A stretch of 64,000 bases of DNA from NCBI RefSeq assembly GCF_042646205.1, contig NZ_JBHRTF010000002.1, positions 620,001-684,000 of the forward strand. The letters are read 5' to 3'. This DNA comes from Cellvibrio fontiphilus_A. GTDB lineage: Bacteria; Pseudomonadota; Gammaproteobacteria; Pseudomonadales; Cellvibrionaceae. The notes beneath the pieces are model-generated. The model searched no databases and had not been told where the DNA came from. It was given only the letters and a program-made list of their open reading frames with translations. Positions 1-8,682 of this stretch are shown here, in pieces; positions within the stretch are counted from its first letter, which is position 1; every line of letters starts with the position of its first letter. Made by a program: the position numbers and the translations under genes.

Positions 1-384
1 CGGATGAGCGAGGCAGACAGTGCGGTATTTAGCTGTGAGTGGAAACTCATGGAAACTGTGCTGCAAAATTTAATCAACAACGCCGCCGGTTATGCACGCA
101 CACAAATCCGCGTGGAGTTGAGCCAAAGCCCAACGCATTTTTATATCGCGGTGGAGGACGACGGCCCCGGCATCGCCCGCGAACAGCGCGAAAAAGTATT
201 TGAATCCTTTGTGCGGCTTTATGGCGAGAGCAACAGCAATACCGCCACCGGCGGTTTTGGTTTGGGCCTCGCCATAGTCAAACGCATCATGCAGTGGCAC
301 CGCGGCTACGCGCGCTTTATCGAACCCCAAGTCCTGGGTGGTGCAAGGGCTGAGGTATGTTGGCCGAAACACTCGCAATCCTGA
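1..384 (+). CDS. Sensor histidine kinase, C-terminal ATPase part (partial)
   Basis: The reading frame is open from the first base of the window, so only the C-terminal ~128 residues are seen. They form a GHKL ATP-binding domain: an N box (NLINNAAGYA), a G1 box (EDDGPGIA) and a G2 box (GGFGLGLAIV). In this family the domain binds ATP and phosphorylates a histidine in the upstream dimerisation helix, which is outside the window. The gene ends at the TGA at 382-384. The sensing domain and cognate response regulator lie upstream, so the signal cannot be named. The overall look resembles RstB/PhoQ-like kinases, but that is only an impression. Confidence 0.9.
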   Translation, partial: RMSEADSAVFSCEWKLMETVLQNLINNAAGYARTQIRVELSQSPTHFYIAVEDDGPGIAREQREKVFESFVRLYGESNSNTATGGFGLGLAIVKRIMQWHRGYARFIEPQVLGGARAEVCWPKHSQS

Positions 385-455
385 TCATTTTTTAGCTTGC
401 CATTCAACTTGCACTCCATTAATGTTTATACGTTGCTACATTATTGGAGGCGACT

Positions 456-710
456 ATGACAACGACCATTCTCTCCAGCCGTGAATTCAATCAGGATACA
501 GGCAAGGCTAAAAAGGCTGCGCTGCAAGGCCCGGTATTTATTACCGACCGCGGCAAGCCCTCCTATGTGCTCCTTACTGTGGAGGAATATCGAAAGATCA
601 GTGGTACCCAATCCAATATCGCCGACTTACTCGCGATGCCGGAAACCGATGAAATTGAATTCCAGCCGCCCAAGTTGAATCTCACCACGACGGTGCCGGA
701 TTTATCATGA
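456..710 (+). CDS. Phd/YefM-family antitoxin
   Basis: An 84-residue protein with the Phd/YefM N-terminal pattern: SSREFNQDTGKAKKAA followed by GPVFITDRGKPSYVLLTVEEY. In the family this N-terminal half dimerises and binds the operator, while the acidic C-terminal tail (here around PETDEIEFQPP) wraps the toxin. The ATG at 456 is preferred over an upstream in-frame TTG at 444 because GGAGG at 446-450 lies 5 bases before it and would overlap the TTG. The gene overlaps the downstream PIN-domain gene by 4 bases (ATGA), the usual arrangement of a translationally coupled antitoxin-toxin operon. The pair is probably autoregulated. Confidence 0.9.
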   Translation: MTTTILSSREFNQDTGKAKKAALQGPVFITDRGKPSYVLLTVEEYRKISGTQSNIADLLAMPETDEIEFQPPKLNLTTTVPDLS

Positions 711-1126
711 TGTATTTGTTGGATACCAATGTTATCTCCGAGTTGAGAAAACAAGGCTCAGGGAAGGCGGATAAAAACGTAGTTGCTTGGGCTAAGTCAG
801 TTTCTGCAGATAGCCTGTATTTGTCAGTTATCACCATTATGGAACTTGAGCTGGGTGTGCTTTCTATCCAGCGAAAAGATTCACATCAGGGTAATTTATT
901 GCGTCTCTGGTTGGACTCTCAGGTAATCCCCGCGTTCAGCAACCGAACTCTTGCCATCGATGTCCCGATTGCCCAATGTTGCGCCAGCTTACATATTCCT
1001 GATCCACGCTCCGAGCGCGATGCGCTAATTGCTGCTACTGCCATAGTGAATGGTATGACGGTGGTAACACGCAACCTTGCCGATTTTGAACCTACCGGTG
1101 TAAAAATAATAAATCCGTGGTTTTAA
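707..1126 (+). CDS. PIN-domain toxin (VapC/FitB-like ribonuclease)
   Basis: A 139-residue PIN domain. The acidic residues expected to bind metal are visible: LLDTNVISEL near the N-terminus, IMELELG around residue 46, SERDALIAATA around residue 105 and RNLADFE near the C-terminus. VapC/FitB-type toxins cleave RNA, often tRNA, when freed from their antitoxin. The ATG overlaps the stop of the Phd-like antitoxin, so the two are co-translated. A Phd-type antitoxin with a PIN toxin is a common mixed pairing. The target RNA cannot be read from sequence. Confidence 0.9.
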   Translation: MMYLLDTNVISELRKQGSGKADKNVVAWAKSVSADSLYLSVITIMELELGVLSIQRKDSHQGNLLRLWLDSQVIPAFSNRTLAIDVPIAQCCASLHIPDPRSERDALIAATAIVNGMTVVTRNLADFEPTGVKIINPWF

Positions 1127-1174
1127 GAAATGGTAAAACAATTGAATGCGTTAAATCCCCTAACGCTTGAGTAG

Positions 1175-1492
1175 TTAGCGCTCATCCAACTGCTGAATCT
1201 GCCCAATAATCTCCACTAATTTTTTTCCTTTCTCCGTCAACGAATACTCGGTGCGCGGTGGTAATTCGTTGAAGGTTTTTTTATCGAGCAAACCGTACTC
1301 GACCAATTTGCGGAAACGTTCGCTTAATACTTTGGTGGAGATGCCTTCAATGGCGCGCTCCAATTCGCCGGGGCGGTTGATGCCTTTGCCGACGTTGGTT
1401 AATACCGATACCGACCATTTGCAGCCGATCACGTCTTCCAATTTTTGATAGCTGGAGCGCGATTTTAATGAAATTTTTTTTGCCTGTTGCAT
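1175..1492 (-). CDS. HxlR-family winged-helix transcriptional regulator
   Basis: A 105-residue protein matching the HxlR family: IGCKWSVSVLTNV, then NRPGELERAIEGISTKVLSERFRKLVEYGLLDKK and PPRTEYSLTEKGKKL, a compact winged helix with dimerisation helices. ATG at 1492 is used; the longer frame begins with TTG at 1498. Members often sense electrophiles or oxidants. It is divergently transcribed from a small CxxC protein at 1626, and the 127-base gap holds an inverted repeat, so control of that neighbour and of itself is a reasonable inference. One cysteine (in IGCKW) is present in the position used for redox sensing in some relatives. Confidence 0.85.
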   Translation of the reverse strand: MQQAKKISLKSRSSYQKLEDVIGCKWSVSVLTNVGKGINRPGELERAIEGISTKVLSERFRKLVEYGLLDKKTFNELPPRTEYSLTEKGKKLVEIIGQIQQLDER

Positions 1493-1517
1493 CAACAATT
1501 TACCCCGAAAAGTTACC

Positions 1518-1537
1518 CGGGCACCAAAAAGTGCCCG
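1518..1537. promoter_or_regulatory. Inverted repeat, possible HxlR operator
   Basis: CGGGCAC and GTGCCCG flank a 6-base CAAAAA loop, a perfect 7-bp inverted repeat about 25 bases upstream of the HxlR gene start and between it and the divergent thioredoxin-like gene. Position and symmetry fit an operator for the regulator. A short RNA hairpin in its leader is the alternative. Confidence 0.45.
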
Positions 1538-1625
1538 CTATTTTTGTGCGGCTGGCGCGCTTAGAGTGAACCCATCGTTGCGCAGCGATCTTCTTTTCAC
1601 ATCACTATTTTAGAGAGGATTTATT

Positions 1626-1862
1626 ATGAAAAGCCAAGCCGTTTTTTACCATGCGGGTTGCCCGGTGTGTGTAGCCGCTGAACACCAACTATTGGATTTA
1701 ATCGACACCGACAAAGTTAATCTGGAGGTGGTGCATTTGGGCGAGAGCAAAAATCGCCTGGCGGCTGCCAAAACACAGGGGGTGAAATCTGTGCCGGCGT
1801 TGGTGGTGGATGGACAGGTGCTGCACATTAATTTTGGCGCTGCGATTGAGGCGCTGGAATAA
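1626..1862 (+). CDS. Small thioredoxin/glutaredoxin-like protein
   Basis: A 78-residue thioredoxin-fold protein with a CPVC active site near the N-terminus (HAGCPVCVAAE) and the cis-proline loop KSVPALVVDG expected after the central strand. It has no signal peptide, so it should act as a cytoplasmic thiol-disulfide protein. It is shorter than classical thioredoxin and close in size to glutaredoxin-like proteins. AGAGAGGA lies just upstream of the ATG. Divergence from the HxlR regulator suggests redox- or electrophile-responsive expression; the substrate is unknown. Confidence 0.8.
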   Translation: MKSQAVFYHAGCPVCVAAEHQLLDLIDTDKVNLEVVHLGESKNRLAAAKTQGVKSVPALVVDGQVLHINFGAAIEALE

Positions 1863-2358
1863 ATCCAGGGCGGGCAAACCGGGGTTTGTCCGCCGCTGCT
1901 TGGTGCTGCAATTTGTCTAGTATTTAATCAGCCCCAAGGCTAGCCTTTAGTGAAAAATTGGGGTTAGAATGCGTCAACCTTCACAGAAAGGTAATTAGAG
2001 GCGCCAATTAACCTCTTCCGTCCTGCACTAATAAGATTAATTTGCAGGTTGTTATTCCGGCGCACTCCACTAAAAAGAGGCACAGCCTCGTTTTCTCCGG
2101 CAATTGGTTCCTTCCGTCAAACCCGGCAGTGGCAGGTTTAAACACCCGTTGCGCCTTGGGTTATTTCCCTTATTGGTTTTAAAACAGCCTTGCGCTGTGG
2201 CTGGTGCTGCTTTGGCGGCCAGACCTATATAAAGATGATTGTTCAGGCAGTGTTATTTCATCGCGGTTGATACCAGAGGCTCTCGCCAGCGCTCTGGCGT
2301 TGGTATTGGGCGGCGTTTTCGTCGCTGTGACCACAATAACAACAACTGTGAGAAGATC
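1863..2358. other. Intergenic region upstream of the pectinolytic lipoprotein
   Basis: About 500 bases without a convincing gene. At about 1868-1894 there is a hairpin (GGCGGGCAAAC / GTTTGTCCGCC, one mismatch) that may end the thioredoxin-like transcript, although no T-run follows. The rest must carry the promoter of the gene at 2359. I saw no clear sigma-70 hexamers and no known riboswitch. An in-frame extension of that gene back to 2239 lacks a signal peptide at its start and is not favoured. Confidence 0.5.
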
Positions 2359-5300
2359 ATGAAAATCCATTTGCTATCCGCTGTATTGCTCAGTGCACTG
2401 CTTGCTGCCTGTGGTGGCGATAACAAAAACGGCAGTTCGCCTGCCAGCTCCAGCCCCAGTGGCAATCAACCTTCCAGTGCAGCGGCGCAGACCAGCAGTC
2501 AGGCGCCGGCCAGTTCAGCGCAGGCTACCAGCAGCATCGCCAGCCCGGTGGTGGGTGTCTTGGTGGATGCCTTTGTCGCCGGTATTGGCTATCGCACCCA
2601 AACCCAAAGCGGCGTGACCAATGAACGCGGCGAGTTCAATTATTTGCCCGGCGAGACAGTGACCTTTTTTATCGGCGCGCTGGAGTTCCCACCGGTGCCG
2701 GCCAAACAAATCGTGACGCCGCTGGATATGGGCCAGACCACCAATCTGGAAGTGGCGATGGTGGTTAATATCGCCCGCCTGCTGCAGTCTTTGGATAGCG
2801 ACAGCGATCCCACCAATGGCATCAGTATTGATGCAGCGGCAGCCCAAGCGGCGACCGCCGTGGATTTCAACCTGAGCATTGAAGCATTTGCCGCATCCAC
2901 GGCGGTGGTTAACCTGGTGGCCAACAGTGGCTCCAATACCAAGGCATTGGTGGCGATAGAGGATGCCATCACCCACCTGCGCGAAACCCTGACTAACGTC
3001 GGGGTGCCGGTGGATGGCAGCTCCAGTTCGGCCAGTTCAGTGGTTGTAATACCCACCAGTTCCGCGCCTGCTTCAAGTGCGCCGGCCAGTTCAGTGCCCG
3101 CCTCAAGTGTGCCGGCGTCCAGCTCGGCGGCGAGTTCAGTGGTTGTTGTACCGGCCAGCTCCGCGCCTGCTTCAAGTGCGCCGGCCAGTTCGGTGCCCGC
3201 CTCAAGTGTGCCGGCGTCCAGCTCGGCGGCGAGTTCAGTGGTTGTTGTACCGGTCAGTTCCGCGCCCGCTTCAAGTGCGCCGGCCAGCTCCGTACCCGCT
3301 TCCAGTGTGGCCAGCTCCCCGGAGCCAAGTTCTGCTGCCAGTTCTTCCAGTGTGATTGCCGCACCCTCGGCGTTTGATTCCGCCGATGGCTGGGCCTCGG
3401 TGGGTGTTAACAATCTGGGCTATCCCGGCACCAATGGCGGTGTGACAGCGGATCAGGCGCACACCTACACAGTGACCAATCGCAACGAACTCTTGGCCGC
3501 GCTCTACACCAATCTCACCATCAACGACGACGGTAGTTTTAGCGGCACGGTTGATACCACACCCAAAATTATTTATGTGGATGGCACCATCAACATGAAT
3601 ATGAACAAGGCCCTGGTGGAGAATACCGAGGCGGATTATGTCTGCCCGATTGATGGCAACAGCATCAAGGTTGCCTATGACTTCAACGATTATGTGGCCT
3701 TCTATGACCCCAACGGCGCCTGGGGCACAGCGCCGGTCAGCGGCGATTTGGAAGCGGCGCGCGCCTGTGCAGCCAACAAACAAAAAGCGGTTATCCAGAT
3801 CAAAGTGGGTTCCAACACCACCATTATCGGGCTGGGCGATAACGCCAAAATTGTGCGCGGCCATATTCGCCTCAGCTCGCCCTACGACAACATCATCATC
3901 CGCAATGTGCACTTTGAAGACGCCTTCGATATGTTCCCGCAGTGGGACCCCACCGACAGCGGCGGGCGCTGGAACTCGGCTTACGACAACATCAGCATCG
4001 ACGGTGCCACCCATGTGTGGATAGACCACTGTACCTTTAACGATGGCACCAACCTGGACAAGTTGCACCCGCCGGTATTTGCCGCGCCCTACAACCTGCC
4101 GGAGATGAAAGTCCAGCATCACGATGGCGCGATTGATATCACCAAAAACGCCAACTACGTGACCCTGTCGCACAACTATGTACACGACCACGACAAAACC
4201 CACTTGGTGGGCAGTTCGGACTCGATTGCGGTGGATAACGGCCCGCAGTTCCTCAAACTCACCATGCATCACAACCTGTTCAAGGATGTGACCCAGCGCC
4301 TGCCGCGTGTGCGTATGGGCATGGTGCATGTGTACAACAACGTTTACGACGGCCAGCTCAAACCCATCGATAGCGACCGCAACTACGCCTTCTCGGTCGG
4401 TTTGGCCACCGGTCAATTCGGCAAGATCTACGCCGAAAACAACGTGTTTAATATCGAAGCGTCTACCGATCAGGTAGAGGCAACGGTACACAACCTCTAC
4501 AGCGTCAGTTTCAAGCAGGATTCAGGCACCATCGCCGCCTGTACCAATGCCGGTTATAGCGCCGCGGATTGTTCCACCCTGTTTTACGCCAGCGGAACCC
4601 TGCTCAATGGCCAGCCGGTGGATGTGATGACCGCGGCGGTGAACTACGCGGCCGGGCTGGCAACGCCCTTGACGCTCAATTCGGCCGCGAGCTACTGGAC
4701 GCCCGAGAGCTACTACAGCTACACCCTGGAAAACGCCGATGGTCTGGCCAATACCATCATTGCCGCCGCCGGTGCAGGCAAGTGCAGCGATTGCCTGAAT
4801 ACCGACAAGCCAGTGCAAATCCCGGCCTCCAGCAGCGCCGCTTCCAGCAGTTCAGCGCCCGCCAGTGCCAGCAGCTCTTCAGCGGCCTCCTCCGAGGCAC
4901 CTATCGCCATGAACTGTGGTGCCGATGTGTATTTCTGCGATGACTTCTCCGCCGAAACCGCCGCCTACTGGAACCTGCTGCCGGTCGCCGGCCCGGTGGG
5001 TAGCTTCGATTTGTTCACCCAAAACAGCAACCAGATGCTGCGCTACACCGCCGGCAGCGCCGGTGGGGTATTGGCGCTGGTCAAACCCGCTGCCTTTACC
5101 GGCGTCACCAGCGGCGATTATTACGTGGAGGCGCGCATTCGCCCGCGCAACAACAGCACCACCGGCAACAAGCAGTTGTATGTGATCGCGCGTGCGCAGG
5201 ATGCCAACAACTGGTACGGCGCCGGCTTTAACGTACAGGCCACCAGCACCAGCACCCGTGTCGCCATAGGCAAAATGGTGGGCGGGGTCTTTACCGACAA

Positions 5301-7998
5301 CATTTTTACCCGCTACAACACTCCGATTGAACAGGGCACCGCCGGTGGCAGCGATGGCACCTGGTATACCCTGCGCATTGAATTCAAAGGCAGTGCGATT
5401 GTGGTCTACCTCAACGGTGCGCCGGTGATTAGCGGCACCGATACCAGCTTCAGCGCGGCCGGTTTGATTGGCCTTTACACCACCAACAAGTCGTTTGAAA
5501 TCGACGACATCAAAGTGGGCAATGCCGATGTCAAACCGGTGCAGTTCACGGTAGCGCCCAGCACTACCACCTACGTGGCTGAAGCAGGCGATCTGCCTAC
5601 GGCGCTGACTGTCACGGCCAAAAACAGTGCCGGAGAAACGGATACCTTCACCGCCGAGTCGAGTGATACCGGGGTAGTGCAGGTGAGTATTGCGGGCAAT
5701 CAGGTGAGCCTTACCCCGGTGGGCGGCGGCAGTGCCAGTATCACCCTGACCAGCGGCTCCGATCCGAGCAAAACCCATGTGATCAATGCCACCATTGCGC
5801 CGGAGTTTGTACAGCCCAGCCAGACCTACGACCTGAGTGGCCGTGTCGATCCGGCGGTGAATGAGGCCAGCGCCCATGTGGATACCCGCCTGTCGATCAC
5901 CTTTGATGCGCCGCCCACCCTGGGTAGCAGCGGGCGGATTCGCATTTACAAAACCAGCGACGACTCGGTGGTGGACACCATCACCCTGAGCGATAACACC
6001 GACACCCTGGGCTTTAGCGGGCAGGGCAGCTACCGCATAGTCAAAACCAGCCCACTCAGTATTAGCGGCAATACCCTGACCATCGCCCCGGACAACAGCA
6101 AGCTGGCCTACAACACCAGCTATTACGTGGCGATTGCCGAAGGAGTGGTGACTGGTGCAACCCTTAATGGCAGCGAGTTTGTCGGTTTGGGCAAAGCGGC
6201 CGGTTGGAGTTTCACTACCAAAACTGCCGCGCCGGCGACCGGTGATGTCACGGTGGACGACAACGGCCCGGCGGATTTCCGCACAGTGCAGGGCGCTATT
6301 AACCACGTAGTGCAGACAGTCGCCAGAGATACCCCCGCGACCATCAGCATCAAGAATGGCGACTATCGCGAGCTGCTGTTCCTGCGCGGCAAAAACAATC
6401 TGACCCTGCAGGGCGAAAGCCGCGCAGGGGTAGTGATTCACTACACCAATAACGAGGGCATCAACTCCGGCACCGGCGCCAGCCAAGCGGCGGGCAGCCC
6501 GGCGGGTGGGCGCAGTGTATTCCTGGTGGAGACATCAGACCTGCTCAAGCTGGATCAACTGACCTTGAAAAATGACACCCTGATTGGCTCCGGTGGTCAG
6601 GCCGAGGTGATCTACTTCAACAACGACAGTGGCCGTTTGCTAGCGACTAACGCCAACTTTATCTCCGAACAGGACACCATTCAGGTCAAGGGTTATAGCT
6701 GGTTCTACCGCAGCCTGATCGCCGGCAACGTGGATTTCATCTGGGGCAACAACCGCGTAGCGCTGTTTGAAGAGAGTGAGATCCGCTCGTTGGGTGATTC
6801 GCGCGGCAATGGCAGCGGCGGTTATATCCTGCAGGCGCGCACGGTAACCGCGGCGGACAAGGGCTTTGTGTTCCTCAACTCCAGCCTCACCCGCGGCCCC
6901 GGCCCGCTCAACCATGAAATTGCCGACAACCAAACCTGGCTGGCGCGCTCCGGCGGCAGTGTGAGTTACTTCGACAACATAGTCTTTATCAACACCAAAA
7001 TGGATGCCCATATCCGCACCGCCGGCTGGAACACCAGCCCGCTGCCCAACCCGGTAATCGCCACTGCCACCAGCGGCTGGCGCGAGTTTGCCAGCATGAA
7101 CCTGGCGGGCGATACACTCGATGTCAGCGGTCGGGTCGCCGATAGCAGCTACCAGTTATCTCTGGGTGAAGTGGCCAGCAGCTACTGCAATCGCGCGCAG
7201 ATTTTTGCCGCCTACAACAACGGCGCCGGTTGGAACCCACTGCCGGGCGATACCACCGACTGTGTGAATTTTGGCACTGCCTCCAGTGCTGCCAGTTCAT
7301 CCAGCAGCGAGCCCTCCAGCTCGGCGGCAAGCGACAGCTCAAGCAGTGAAGCATCCAGCAGCGCAGAAAGCGCCAGCAGTGAGGCATCCACTAGTGCAGA
7401 AAGCAGCAGTGAAGCCAGTGCTTCCAGCAGCTCGGCCCATGTGCCCACAACTACCACTTGGACTCCGACTCTGGCGGAATTCAGCGGCATGCTGGGCACC
7501 CTTGCCAGCGGCAACTATCCGTTTAATGCCAACCCGGCGCCTTTTACCGTGAGTGGTTTGAATTTCTACTCACCCACTTCAGGCTCGCTGCGTTTGCACG
7601 AAGCCAGCGGCCCGGTGTATGCCATCAACTATAACGGCACCTCGTTCAAGAGCGATGTGGTCATGGTGGAGGGCACCAGCGGCCAGGTGGATCCTAAAAT
7701 CCTCAACGGCACCGGCGGTGTAACCCGCTATGTCTCAATTCCGGTTGCGCCCAGCGCCTTGCCCATCACAGTGAAAATCACCTACTCCAACGCCTCGGGT
7801 AGTTGTGTGAACGGCCAGATTGCGTTGGTAGACCAAAATACCAAGGCCTGGAAAGTGGCATCGGCCTGCGGCACTAGCAATTCCGTTATGGAAGTGACGC
7901 TGAGCGATGAGACAGTGACCGAGTTGTTTATTCTGATGAACCGCAATGGCGACGCCGGCGGTGGCATTCGTATTTGGCAGCTGGAGGTGACTCGATAA
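2359..7998 (+). CDS. Pectate lyase (PL1)-pectinesterase (CE8) multidomain lipoprotein
   Basis: 1879 residues. The ATG at 2359 gives a lipoprotein signal peptide ending in the lipobox LLAACGG. Approximate domains: 61-217 an N-terminal beta domain (GVLVDAFVAG..TNERGEFNYLPG); 226-338 Ser/Pro/Ala/Val linker; 340-815 PL1 pectate lyase with WIDHCTF, DGAIDI, VTLSHN, HDKTHLVGSSDS and RLPRVR, the calcium-binding and catalytic motifs; 820-850 Ser linker; 851-1055 LamG/concanavalin-like domain; 1060-1290 Ig-like and Big_5-like domains; 1294-1625 pectinesterase with GDYRE, SEQDTIQVKG and GNVDFIWG; 1640-1693 Ser linker; 1695-1879 C-terminal beta domain, perhaps carbohydrate-binding. CE8 removes methyl esters from pectin and PL1 cleaves the product by beta-elimination, so both steps sit on one membrane-anchored chain. 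A terminator follows at 8011. Confidence 0.9.
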   Translation: MKIHLLSAVLLSALLAACGGDNKNGSSPASSSPSGNQPSSAAAQTSSQAPASSAQATSSIASPVVGVLVDAFVAGIGYRTQTQSGVTNERGEFNYLPGETVTFFIGALEFPPVPAKQIVTPLDMGQTTNLEVAMVVNIARLLQSLDSDSDPTNGISIDAAAAQAATAVDFNLSIEAFAASTAVVNLVANSGSNTKALVAIEDAITHLRETLTNVGVPVDGSSSSASSVVVIPTSSAPASSAPASSVPASSVPASSSAASSVVVVPASSAPASSAPASSVPASSVPASSSAASSVVVVPVSSAPASSAPASSVPASSVASSPEPSSAASSSSVIAAPSAFDSADGWASVGVNNLGYPGTNGGVTADQAHTYTVTNRNELLAALYTNLTINDDGSFSGTVDTTPKIIYVDGTINMNMNKALVENTEADYVCPIDGNSIKVAYDFNDYVAFYDPNGAWGTAPVSGDLEAARACAANKQKAVIQIKVGSNTTIIGLGDNAKIVRGHIRLSSPYDNIIIRNVHFEDAFDMFPQWDPTDSGGRWNSAYDNISIDGATHVWIDHCTFNDGTNLDKLHPPVFAAPYNLPEMKVQHHDGAIDITKNANYVTLSHNYVHDHDKTHLVGSSDSIAVDNGPQFLKLTMHHNLFKDVTQRLPRVRMGMVHVYNNVYDGQLKPIDSDRNYAFSVGLATGQFGKIYAENNVFNIEASTDQVEATVHNLYSVSFKQDSGTIAACTNAGYSAADCSTLFYASGTLLNGQPVDVMTAAVNYAAGLATPLTLNSAASYWTPESYYSYTLENADGLANTIIAAAGAGKCSDCLNTDKPVQIPASSSAASSSSAPASASSSSAASSEAPIAMNCGADVYFCDDFSAETAAYWNLLPVAGPVGSFDLFTQNSNQMLRYTAGSAGGVLALVKPAAFTGVTSGDYYVEARIRPRNNSTTGNKQLYVIARAQDANNWYGAGFNVQATSTSTRVAIGKMVGGVFTDNIFTRYNTPIEQGTAGGSDGTWYTLRIEFKGSAIVVYLNGAPVISGTDTSFSAAGLIGLYTTNKSFEIDDIKVGNADVKPVQFTVAPSTTTYVAEAGDLPTALTVTAKNSAGETDTFTAESSDTGVVQVSIAGNQVSLTPVGGGSASITLTSGSDPSKTHVINATIAPEFVQPSQTYDLSGRVDPAVNEASAHVDTRLSITFDAPPTLGSSGRIRIYKTSDDSVVDTITLSDNTDTLGFSGQGSYRIVKTSPLSISGNTLTIAPDNSKLAYNTSYYVAIAEGVVTGATLNGSEFVGLGKAAGWSFTTKTAAPATGDVTVDDNGPADFRTVQGAINHVVQTVARDTPATISIKNGDYRELLFLRGKNNLTLQGESRAGVVIHYTNNEGINSGTGASQAAGSPAGGRSVFLVETSDLLKLDQLTLKNDTLIGSGGQAEVIYFNNDSGRLLATNANFISEQDTIQVKGYSWFYRSLIAGNVDFIWGNNRVALFEESEIRSLGDSRGNGSGGYILQARTVTAADKGFVFLNSSLTRGPGPLNHEIADNQTWLARSGGSVSYFDNIVFINTKMDAHIRTAGWNTSPLPNPVIATATSGWREFASMNLAGDTLDVSGRVADSSYQLSLGEVASSYCNRAQIFAAYNNGAGWNPLPGDTTDCVNFGTASSAASSSSSEPSSSAASDSSSSEASSSAESASSEASTSAESSSEASASSSSAHVPTTTTWTPTLAEFSGMLGTLASGNYPFNANPAPFTVSGLNFYSPTSGSLRLHEASGPVYAINYNGTSFKSDVVMVEGTSGQVDPKILNGTGGVTRYVSIPVAPSALPITVKITYSNASGSCVNGQIALVDQNTKAWKVASACGTSNSVMEVTLSDETVTELFILMNRNGDAGGGIRIWQLEVTR
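3034..3312 (+). repeat. 99-bp tandem repeat encoding the Ser/Pro/Val linker
   Basis: Copies begin at 3034, 3133 and 3232, exactly 99 bp (33 codons) apart. Each starts with a Ser-Ser-Val-Val-Val/Ile segment and continues as ASSAPASSAPASSVPASS. The third copy degrades after about 3310. The repeat is in frame inside the linker before the pectate lyase domain, so copy-number change would alter linker length without a frameshift. Confidence 0.9.
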
Positions 7999-8010
7999 AC
8001 ACTAGTGCAG

Positions 8011-8041
8011 CAACGACCGGTAAATGCCGGTCGTTGTTTTT
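8011..8041 (+). terminator. Rho-independent terminator
   Basis: CAACGACCGG, loop TAAATG, CCGGTCGTTG, then TTTTT: a perfect 10-bp stem 13 bases after the stop of the pectate lyase-pectinesterase gene. Confidence 0.9.
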
Positions 8042-8160
8042 AATCTTGTGCACCGCGCAAGTGATCCAGCCAGAAGGACATTCAAAAAATAATTTCAATC
8101 GGACAATGTTATTCAATCAATACCCCACGATGTTCATCATTTTAATAACAGGGGTAACAC

Positions 8161-8682
8161 ATGAAACAGCCATTTTTTAACATCATAGGTTTGGCGTTTA
8201 GCCTATTGTTTTGTATCGCAAGTCCAGCCAAGGCTGGCTTGATCACCACCGAATTTTCCGAAGTGGTAAATAACCAAGGCACAGTTGATATTTATTTTTC
8301 ACGCGACAGTGGTGAAACCATCCAAGGTTTTTCACTGTATTTTTCTGAAACAGTGTTTGCCGATCTGAATATTATTTCCAGCCCATTAGATTGGGACAGA
8401 ATTGTGCTGCAACCGGATGCACTACTCGGCGCCGGTTTGTTCGATAGTTTTAATCCGAATGGATTAAGTTCCGGTGTTGCGCGCATTGCTTTTACCTATC
8501 TCTCCCAATTGCCATTGCCGGCATTAAATTATGATTTTTATGATGCCGACTTTGCGGTAATTGAATCGGGCACAGCGACTAATGTGATTCGCTCTGTACC
8601 TGAATCCGCCAGTTTGATGTTGTTATTTATGGGCTTAATTGCCTTGGGCCTGCGCGCTCGCCAGCAGCAGGAGGCAGTATGA
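8161..8682 (+). CDS. PEP-CTERM-like secreted protein
   Basis: 173 residues. An N-terminal signal peptide (SLLFCIASPAKAG) is followed by a beta-rich domain and a C-terminal tripartite tail: VPESASLML, a hydrophobic stretch and RARQQQ. That tail resembles PEP-CTERM sorting signals (canonical VPEP, here VPES), which exosortases process in family members. No exosortase is in the window. The central part (TVDIYFSRD..IQGFSLYF) has a cohesin-like look, but that is only an impression. The ATG of the next gene overlaps this stop by 4 bases, so it is translationally coupled to a two-domain pectate lyase, suggesting a joint surface role. Confidence 0.75.
   Translation: MKQPFFNIIGLAFSLLFCIASPAKAGLITTEFSEVVNNQGTVDIYFSRDSGETIQGFSLYFSETVFADLNIISSPLDWDRIVLQPDALLGAGLFDSFNPNGLSSGVARIAFTYLSQLPLPALNYDFYDADFAVIESGTATNVIRSVPESASLMLLFMGLIALGLRARQQQEAV

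Noticed and set aside
2640..3413. 257-codon minus-strand frame rich in Glu/Leu/Thr
   Set aside because: It is the complement of the Ser/Pro linker and N-terminal domain of the pectinolytic lipoprotein, with no ribosome-binding site.
4879..6486. 535-codon minus-strand frame
   Set aside because: A long open frame caused by GC-rich codon bias opposite the real gene; its sequence has no recognisable domain.
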